Shown: positions 58,747 to 64,000 of the stretch, piece after piece
Numbering within the stretch: position 1 is the stretch's first letter
Layout: each line of letters starts with the position of its first letter
From: Actinospineispora spinosispora DSM 44797
Lineage (GTDB): Bacteria > Actinomycetota > Actinomycetes > Mycobacteriales > Pseudonocardiaceae
NCBI RefSeq assembly: GCF_000429025.1
Contig: NZ_KE386837.1
Coordinates: 110,959-174,958, forward strand
DNA: 64,000 bases
Direction of reading: 5' to 3'
The notes under the pieces: model-generated
Told to the model about the DNA's origin: nothing
What the model saw: the letters and a program-made list of their open reading frames with translations, nothing else
Database searches by the model: none
Position numbers and translations under genes: made by a program

Positions 58747-59900
58747 GCGTGTGTCTCCTTCACCTGTGCCCACGAACCGGATGTCGCCGAGTCGACGGCC
58801 GCCTGGACGACCCGTGCCGCGGCGAGCGCATCGGCCACGGTCGACGGCTCGCCGATGCCCGTCACCCCCAGCACCGCCGCGAGGAAGCGGCCCGCCTCGA
58901 TGACCTTCAGGTCGTCGTAACCCATCGCCACCCCGGGGCCCGGTTGGAACCTCGCGTAGTCGCCGAGACCGCCGTGCCCGAGGACCGTCGTGTAGCCGGG
59001 CGCGCGCAGGTTCGACAGCCGGAACTCGTTCATCCGCTCGAAGTCCCAGGTCGCGGAGCCCTCGGTGCCGTAGACCTCCAGCGCGAGGCCGCACTGCGGG
59101 CCGACGACGACGCGCGATACCTCGGCGGTGCCGATCGCGCCTCCGGCGAAGCGGAGCAGGGCGACCGCGTGGTCCTCGTTCTCCACCGGGCCCAGCTCGC
59201 CGCCCTCGATCAGAGAGAAGTGCGTGCCGGTGCCCATCTGTGCGATCGGGCGCTGGGTGTGCACGATCGCCGACGTCGCGGACACTTCGGTCACCGGTCC
59301 GACGACATAGTGCAGCAAGTCGGCGACGTGGCTGAGCAGGTCGCCGAGGACGCCGCTGCCCGCGAACTCACGCTGGAACCGCCAGGACAACGCGACCCTC
59401 GGGTCCGCCGCCTGCCCGTTGAGGAACACGCAGCGCGCCGAGGTGATCCGCCCCAGTTCGCCGCCGGTCACCAGGTCACGGATGCCCTGGACCGCCGGTG
59501 CCCAGCGGTAGTTGAAGCCGACCGACGTGACCAGGCCGGTCGCCGCGGCTGCGATGTCGGCGGTCTCGCCGCTGTCGAGCCCGACGGGCTTCTCGATCCA
59601 GAACGGTTTGCCCCGCTCGGCGGCCGCGAGCGCGATCTCCCGGTGCAGCGCGTTCGGTGCGCAGATGGAGACCACGTCGACGTCCGGATCGTCCAGCACA
59701 GCGCGGTAGTCGGTGTCCGCCTTCGCATAGCCGAGCACGTCACGGGCGTGCGCGGCCCGGTCCGGCGCGGTGTCCGCCGCGTGCGTGAGGACGGGGCGCA
59801 CCGCCAGCTCCGGGAAGACCGTCGGTACCGCCTGGTAGGCCTTCGTGTGCAGCGAGCCCATCCAGCCGAGGCCGACCAGCCCGACCCCGAGCCGTCTCAC
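58743..59900 (-). CDS. Gfo/Idh/MocA-family oxidoreductase
   Basis: A 385-residue NAD(P)-dependent dehydrogenase of the MocA family: N-terminal Rossmann GLVGLGWMG at 7-15, EKP at 103-105 (FWIEKPVG) with the catalytic lysine, and a C-terminal alpha/beta domain. Substrates in this family are inositols, sugars and their amino or methyl derivatives. It overlaps the dioxygenase stop and the SDR start by 4 bp each, giving tight coupling in the operon. Confidence 0.9.
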   Translation of the reverse strand: MRRLGVGLVGLGWMGSLHTKAYQAVPTVFPELAVRPVLTHAADTAPDRAAHARDVLGYAKADTDYRAVLDDPDVDVVSICAPNALHREIALAAAERGKPFWIEKPVGLDSGETADIAAAATGLVTSVGFNYRWAPAVQGIRDLVTGGELGRITSARCVFLNGQAADPRVALSWRFQREFAGSGVLGDLLSHVADLLHYVVGPVTEVSATSAIVHTQRPIAQMGTGTHFSLIEGGELGPVENEDHAVALLRFAGGAIGTAEVSRVVVGPQCGLALEVYGTEGSATWDFERMNEFRLSNLRAPGYTTVLGHGGLGDYARFQPGPGVAMGYDDLKVIEAGRFLAAVLGVTGIGEPSTVADALAAARVVQAAVDSATSGSWAQVKETHA

Positions 59901-61006
59901 GAGCTGATCCGGCGGCCGGCGTGTGCCGCGAGCTCGTCGCGCAGTTGGTCGGCTGGCCATTTCTCGGCGAGTGCACGTCTGACGAGGTCGGCCTGGCTCG
60001 GCGGCGCGAGGCCGTCCAACGGCGGGTCGAGGTCCAGGTTCGTCGGGAACGGGTAGCCCTCGGCGGACGCCGCGACCGCGTTCGCCGCGCCTCCCGGATC
60101 GTGGCGATGCCACTCGGTCAACGCCGGGTACAGGGCGTTGCACATGCGCTCCCGGTCGATGGACTCCATGGCGCGGCCGAATGCCGAGGAAATCTGAAGC
60201 AGGTTGGCCATGCGCTGCACGTCAGCGGTGCGGTTGGTGCCGGCGCCGTGGATGACGGCCGGGTTGAAGAACACCGCGTCGCCCTTGGCCAGCGGCAGCT
60301 GGACGTGTTCGGCGTCGAAGTACTCGCGGAACTCGGCGCGCGCCGTGGCCAGGTAGCCCGGCGGATACTTCTGCGAGTGCGGCAGATAGCACGTCGGGCC
60401 GGTCTCGACCGGCATGTCGGAATGCGCGATCGCGCCCTGCAGGGTCAGCACCGGGGACAGCCGGTGCACGTGGTCGGGGTAGCGCTCGATCACGTCCGGG
60501 GAGAGGAAGCCCAGGTGGTAGTCCCGATGCCCGACCTGCGCCTTGCCGCCCGGGTTGACGACGTTGACCTGCGAGGTCACCTGGTAACCCGGCCCGAGCC
60601 ACGCGGTGGCGACCTTGGCGATCACGTCAGTGGCGTAGTACTCGACGAAGGTCTCCGGCGCGCGAACCGCGAGCTTCTCCGTGCCGTTCCAGATGCGGTC
60701 GTTCGCGCCGGGCCGGGCGAAGTGGTCACCGCGGGTGGGACCCTGCTCGTCGATCAGCTCGCGGAACCGCGCGGACGCCGCGTCCACGATGCCGCCCTCG
60801 AACGCGCCACTGATCATCACGATCCCCGGCCCGTCACCGAACGCCCTGGTCAGCTCGCCCAGCGGCGCGGCGCGGAAGCCGTCGAGGCTGTATCTGAGCA
60901 CACCGTCGAGAACCTCGGCCGCGTGCGGATACTCGCTCAGCGTCGTGGGCTGCCCGACGATCGCGCGCAGCTCGTCCAGCCGGCAGTTCTCCGTGGTCAG
61001 CGCCAT
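59897..61006 (-). CDS. Phytanoyl-CoA-dioxygenase-like 2-oxoglutarate/Fe(II) oxygenase
   Basis: A 369-residue double-stranded beta-helix oxygenase. The metal facial triad is H160-x-D162 (GHRDYH) and H253 (PAVIHGAG), with R259 as the likely 2-oxoglutarate arginine. It would hydroxylate or demethylate a substrate of the pathway. The family includes phytanoyl-CoA, ectoine and natural-product hydroxylases. The position between dehydrogenases suggests oxidation of a methylated or amino-inositol-like compound, but this is inference. Confidence 0.85.
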   Translation of the reverse strand: MALTTENCRLDELRAIVGQPTTLSEYPHAAEVLDGVLRYSLDGFRAAPLGELTRAFGDGPGIVMISGAFEGGIVDAASARFRELIDEQGPTRGDHFARPGANDRIWNGTEKLAVRAPETFVEYYATDVIAKVATAWLGPGYQVTSQVNVVNPGGKAQVGHRDYHLGFLSPDVIERYPDHVHRLSPVLTLQGAIAHSDMPVETGPTCYLPHSQKYPPGYLATARAEFREYFDAEHVQLPLAKGDAVFFNPAVIHGAGTNRTADVQRMANLLQISSAFGRAMESIDRERMCNALYPALTEWHRHDPGGAANAVAASAEGYPFPTNLDLDPPLDGLAPPSQADLVRRALAEKWPADQLRDELAAHAGRRISS

Positions 61007-61034
61007 GTCCGACTCCTTCGTCGCAGGTCAGAGG

Positions 61035-61078
61035 CCGTGAGTGGCGAGTGGTCTCGGGAGACCACTCGCCACTCACGG
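61035..61078. terminator. 44-bp perfect palindrome (CGTGAGTG family)
   Basis: The arms are CCGTGAGTGGCGAGTGG with core TCTCGGGAGA. It lies between the DUF6506-like gene end and the dioxygenase start, inside the otherwise continuous minus-strand operon. It could split the operon or be read through. Confidence 0.78.
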
Positions 61079-61080
61079 GG

Positions 61081-61380
61081 TCAGGAGAAGATTGCGTGGA
61101 CGCCGTCGACGGACTCGGGACCGTAGGCCACCGAGCCGATGGGGACGGCGTTGTCGATCGCTTCCAGGATGCGCGCGGTCCAGATCGGGCCGAAGCCGCC
61201 GCACAGCTCGATCAGCTGCACACCGTCGGCGACCAGCTGCTTCGCCACCGGGATCGCCTGTTCGGTCTTCGCCACGCCGACCAGTACCGTGCGGCACTCG
61301 CCGGTGTCCTCCACCGTCACCCGGCCCTCGGCCGGAGCGCCGGCCGCCGTGTAGATGAAACCCCAGTGTGTGAGCGCCAT
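61081..61380 (-). CDS. DUF6506-like small protein
   Basis: A 99-residue soluble protein. HWGFIYTAAGAP at the start and VQLIELCGGFGPIWTARI with YGPESVDGVHA at the end match a small uncharacterised family that I know as DUF6506. Function unknown. It lies 13 bp after the Rieske gene. AGGGAAGGAC precedes the ATG. Confidence 0.75.
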   Translation of the reverse strand: MALTHWGFIYTAAGAPAEGRVTVEDTGECRTVLVGVAKTEQAIPVAKQLVADGVQLIELCGGFGPIWTARILEAIDNAVPIGSVAYGPESVDGVHAIFS

Positions 61381-61393
61381 ATCCGGTCCTTCC

Positions 61394-61702
61394 CTAGGTG
61401 ATGTCCAGATAGATCGTGTCGCCCTCGACCTTCACCGGGTAGGTCTTGAGGTCGACCAAGACGGGCGCGCCCTGCGCCTCGCCGGTCGCGTAGCTGAACC
61501 GGCCCAGGTGCTTGGGGCACTCGATCTCGCCGTCCATCACCAGCCCGTCGCACAGCAGCTCACGTTCGTGCGTGCAGTGCCCCGCGGTGGCGAAGTACTC
61601 GTCGCCCGGCGAACGGAAGACCGCGTAGTCCACCCCGTCGTACTCGACGCCGATCACATCGTCCGGATCCACGTCGTCACGTTTGCAGGCCGGAACCCAC
61701 AT
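61394..61702 (-). CDS. mocE: Rieske-type 2Fe-2S ferredoxin, MocE-like
   Basis: A 102-residue ferredoxin with the Rieske cluster ligands C43-T-H45 (GHCTHERELL) and C62-PK-H65 (CPKHLGRF). The spacing fits a soluble Rieske ferredoxin. MocE proteins give electrons to the MocD oxygenase in rhizopine catabolism; here the gene is 3 bp after the MocD-like desaturase. The match is by family and context. Confidence 0.87.
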   Translation of the reverse strand: MWVPACKRDDVDPDDVIGVEYDGVDYAVFRSPGDEYFATAGHCTHERELLCDGLVMDGEIECPKHLGRFSYATGEAQGAPVLVDLKTYPVKVEGDTIYLDIT

Positions 61703-61705
61703 AGC

Positions 61706-62647
61706 TCACACCTCCCGGAACGGGGCCGCGCCGGCGGGCAGCTCCCGGCGTACGTAGTGGCTCGGGTCCTTCAGCTGGTGCAGCACCGCGGGCACGATCT
61801 CCTTGTACGCCGCCCAGATCGACGGGTACGCGGGAGCGAGATCGTGGCGGATCTCCTCGTGCAGCTCGGGCAGCCGGTGGTACGGGATCGTCGGGAACAT
61901 GTGGTGCTCGACGTGGTAGTTCATGTTCCAGTAGAGAAACCGGTTGATCCGGCACATGTGCACCGTGCGGGTGTTCAAGCGGTGGTCCAGCACGTTCTCG
62001 CCCATGCCGGCGTGCTGCGTCCAGCCATAGAGAACGTGCATGAACGTGCCGTACATCCGGGGCCCGCCGATGTAGAGCAGCGGCAGGATCGAGCCGGTGA
62101 CCAGCGCCGACGCCGTGGCGGCCAGGTAGATCGCCAGGTGGATGCGCGCCGTCCGGTACACCCGCCACCGCTCGGTCTCCGGGATGAACGTGGCCTCTTC
62201 GGCGCCCAGCCGTCCGAGTGAGTGCCGCACCAGGTCGCGCAGCGCGACCGGGACGTCGTACAGGCCGGCCAGGTTGGCGATGACCTTCGCCAGCCGCGCC
62301 GGGCGCATCACCTGGATCTCCGGGTCACGCCCGACGATGAGCGTGTCGGTGTGGTGACGGGCGTGGCTCCACCGCCAGACCGTCGGATCGCGCATCATCA
62401 TGAACGAGGCCAGCTGGTAGACGGCGTTCGCCATCCACCGGGTCCGGAACGGCGTGCCGTGGCCGCACTCGTGCCAGCGCGAGTCACCGCCGGACCCGTA
62501 GAGCACGCCGTACACCAGGAAGAACGGGACGGCGAGCCAGCTGCCCCAGAACACGAACCCCAGCGCCCCCGCGACGACCATCAACCCGAGCCAGATCGCG
62601 GTGTCCCGGATCGCCGGCCGGTCGGAGCGGCGCATCAGCTCCTTCAT
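61706..62647 (-). CDS. mocD: MocD-like fatty-acid-desaturase-family oxygenase, start unclear
   Basis: A membrane diiron protein with all three histidine boxes: HECGH (59-63 from ATG 62647), HARHH in the middle and HVEHH near the C-terminus; hydrophobic segments lie between. Homologues begin some 30 residues earlier with a YSLVGPEADRAVE-like segment, and the matching codons are present here (62739 down to 62648) without any start codon. The only upstream ATG (62968) would read through structured element copy 4. So the native start appears lost or provided by the element. MocD proteins oxidise/demethylate rhizopine-like compounds together with MocE. Confidence 0.75.
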   Translation of the reverse strand: MKELMRRSDRPAIRDTAIWLGLMVVAGALGFVFWGSWLAVPFFLVYGVLYGSGGDSRWHECGHGTPFRTRWMANAVYQLASFMMMRDPTVWRWSHARHHTDTLIVGRDPEIQVMRPARLAKVIANLAGLYDVPVALRDLVRHSLGRLGAEEATFIPETERWRVYRTARIHLAIYLAATASALVTGSILPLLYIGGPRMYGTFMHVLYGWTQHAGMGENVLDHRLNTRTVHMCRINRFLYWNMNYHVEHHMFPTIPYHRLPELHEEIRHDLAPAYPSIWAAYKEIVPAVLHQLKDPSHYVRRELPAGAAPFREV

Positions 62648-62749
62648 CCGCCGACGTGGGATGTCCGACCGGAACCACTGCCCGCCGACCAGCCCAGCCT
62701 CGACGGCGCGATCGGCTTCCGGCCCGACCAGCGAGTACCGCTTTTTCGG

Positions 62750-62935
62750 GCCTGTTCCGCGCGGAGTTTTTCGGTGACCACCCCACTCGCTTCGCTTCGG
62801 GGGTACTCCCAGAAAAACAAGGCTCCTTCGTCGCCCGTCGCGCGCCTCCTTGCCGCCTGGGAGCCGCCGCTCGGGGTGAGAGCCTACTTGCGGACATTCA
62901 AGGCGCCGGCCTTCGCCGGAACTCCTATCGGAGCT
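62750..62935 (-). repeat. Structured leader element, copy 4 of 4
   Basis: Sense orientation to the MocD-like gene. It begins at the first hairpin (CTCCGATAGGAG here, with a GATA loop), keeps CCGGCGAAGGCCGG, TGAATGTCCGCAA, the long U/A-flanked hairpin with the GAAGCGAAGCGA loop and the tail TCCGCGCGGA. It lacks the GGCTCCGCGAGT 5' extension of the other copies. CA-rich Gln-codon-like DNA lies just upstream, as in copies 1 and 2. Confidence 0.8.
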
Positions 62936-62960
62936 TTGTTGTGGCTGGATTTGTGCTGGC

Positions 62961-63839
62961 TCAACCATCGCCGCGACCCAGGATCGAGCGCAGGTGTTCG
63001 ACGCTCGTGTGGACGTCGGCGACCGGGCCGATACCGGTGGGGGCCTCGGTCAGGATCGTGTCCTGTTCCAGGACGTACCAGCCGTCGTAGTCGCGGGCCC
63101 GCAGGTGGCCGACGATCGCCGCGATGTCGACATCACCCTGGCCCAACGGCCGGTACATGCCGAGCCCGACCGCCTCCGTGTAGGAGCGGCGGCTGTCCTG
63201 GACCTGCTTCGCCAGGCTCGCGTCGACGTCCTTCAGATGGGTGTGCGCGATCCGCTCGGGAGACTGGCGGGTCAGCTCGGCCGGGTCGGTGCCGCCGATC
63301 AGCAGGTGCCCGGTGTCCAGGCACAATGCGATCGACGAGCCGTCCAGCACGCGGCGCACGTCGTCACCGTTCTCCACCATCGTGCCGACGTGCGGGTGCA
63401 GCACGGCGTGCACGCCGACCTCGGCGGCCACCGCGGTCAGCCGATCCAGGTTCGTCAGCAGGGTCGTCCAGCCCAGCTCGTCCAGCTCGGGACGGGAGTC
63501 GTAGCCGTCCTGACCGGTGATCGCGGACAGTACGAGCGTGCCCGCGTTCGACGTCCGGTACTGCGCCAGCAGGGTCCTCACTTCGGGGACCGGGTCGTGG
63601 TCGGGCACGTGCAGCAGCAACGGGGTGAACCCGCCGACGGCCCGCAGGTGGTGCTCGGCCAGCGTCGAGGCCATCGCGTCCGGGGCCGAAGGCAGGAAGC
63701 CCGCCGGGCCGAACTCCGTGGCGGACAGCCCGACCTCGCTCATCTCGGTCAGCACCCTGGCCGGGTCCAGCTGGAAGCCCCACCCGGGGACCTCGCAGAC
63801 ACCCCAGGAGATCGGTGCGCCGGCAATCTTGCTGCTCAC
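62961..63839 (-). CDS. Sugar phosphate isomerase/epimerase, MocC/IolE-like
   Basis: A 292-residue TIM-barrel AP-endonuclease-2-fold protein. GAPISWGVCEVPGWG at the start, LHPHVGTMVE and LCLDTGHLLIGG with metal ligands, and HTHLKD then VLEQDT at the end are typical of IolE/MocC inosose dehydratase-like proteins. GGAGG lies about 10 bases before the GTG, which overlaps the upstream Gfo/Idh stop by 4 bp. Role: dehydration/isomerisation of an inosose-like intermediate. Confidence 0.88.
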   Translation of the reverse strand: MSSKIAGAPISWGVCEVPGWGFQLDPARVLTEMSEVGLSATEFGPAGFLPSAPDAMASTLAEHHLRAVGGFTPLLLHVPDHDPVPEVRTLLAQYRTSNAGTLVLSAITGQDGYDSRPELDELGWTTLLTNLDRLTAVAAEVGVHAVLHPHVGTMVENGDDVRRVLDGSSIALCLDTGHLLIGGTDPAELTRQSPERIAHTHLKDVDASLAKQVQDSRRSYTEAVGLGMYRPLGQGDVDIAAIVGHLRARDYDGWYVLEQDTILTEAPTGIGPVADVHTSVEHLRSILGRGDG

Positions 63840-64000
63840 GGGGTACGTACCTCCTCGATGCGGACGGGGCGGTGCTCGCGTTGCGACAGCGTCGCGGCCT
63901 CGGCGATCCAGCCGGCCGCCATCGCGTCGGCGACGGTGCACGGCGACGGCCGGCTGCCCGCGACGAGCTCGGTGAACGCGGCCAGCTCGGCGCGGAACGC
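63836..64000 (-). CDS. Gfo/Idh/MocA-family oxidoreductase, C-terminal part
   Basis: Only the last 54 codons are in the window. The segment AFRAELAAFTELVAGSRPSP and ADAMAAGWIAEAATLSQRE, ending RPVRIEEVRTP, is the usual C-terminus of inositol-dehydrogenase-like Gfo/Idh proteins. It overlaps the following gene by 4 bp. The rest lies beyond the window edge. Confidence 0.8.
   Translation of the reverse strand, partial: AFRAELAAFTELVAGSRPSPCTVADAMAAGWIAEAATLSQREHRPVRIEEVRTP

Overview
The window is high-GC DNA from an actinomycete. The frequent GTG starts, F420/LLM-type monooxygenase, mycoredoxin-like protein, actinobacterial phenylacetate operon and many LacI, TetR, MocR and PucR regulators suggest the order Pseudonocardiales, but I cannot name the genus. 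No rRNA, tRNA, CRISPR array, phage or transposase gene is visible. The content is that of a soil saprophyte's accessory catabolic chromosome: small regulator-plus-operon modules of about 3-6 kb placed side by side.

Layout. 85-4825 (-): sugar kinase, sugar ABC importer and LacI repressor. 4945-10913: a second LacI repressor divergent from a deacetylase/MFS/SDR/SDR operon. 10961-15969: MocR regulator, hydrolase+SDR pair, beta-propeller and quinone oxidoreductase. 16382-23102 (-): four tandem DHA2-type drug/proton antiporter paralogues. 23845-31752: TetR, membrane proteins, CitE-like lyase, Dps, MBL-fold protein, LysR with an LLM monooxygenase, WrbA and a Zn-alcohol dehydrogenase. 31744-37552: an apparent polyamine/amine module (SSAT-like acetyltransferase, APC permease, nitrilase-type amidase, aldehyde dehydrogenase, PucR activator). 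37559-41476: SDRs, an XRE/MmyB-type regulator and a nucleoside-hydrolase lipoprotein. 41870-49574: phenylacetate catabolism (PaaG-like protein, TetR/PaaR-like repressor, paaABCDE, mycoredoxin, hydrolase, PaaX). 49650-55950: acyl-CoA dehydrogenase/TetR, HMG-CoA lyase, Baeyer-Villiger monooxygenase and three small secreted proteins with related signal peptides. 56201-57772: SDR/TetR pair. 57967-64000 (-): a moc (rhizopine/inositol-derivative)-like oxidative operon with MocD-like desaturase, MocE-like Rieske ferredoxin, MocC-like isomerase, two Gfo/Idh dehydrogenases, a 2-oxoglutarate dioxygenase, an SDR and a DUF6506-like protein.

The most striking content is non-coding. (1) A ~200-bp structured element occurs four times (6364-6562, 23131-23332, 41521-41714, 62750-62935). 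It always points toward, and lies directly before, a gene: a deacetylase, an MFS exporter, a nucleoside hydrolase and a MocD-like desaturase. It has four predicted hairpins and base-pair changes that preserve pairing. (2) A family of 44-46-bp perfect or near-perfect palindromes with CGTGAGTG arms and a variable but self-complementary core occurs about ten times. Most sit at gene 3' ends, and the TGA in the arm is the actual stop codon of several genes; one copy lies in frame inside the start of paaD. (3) Two further palindrome families (CTTCGCA-type and CGCGAGTCG-type) recur. Together they suggest active, undescribed families of intergenic structured repeats that shape gene starts and ends here.

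Regulatory sites with good sequence support include LacI-type operators, a MocR direct-repeat array, a LysR box, an exact match to the PaaR-type palindrome before the PaaG-like gene and a related site before paaA, and a 15-bp-arm TetR operator.
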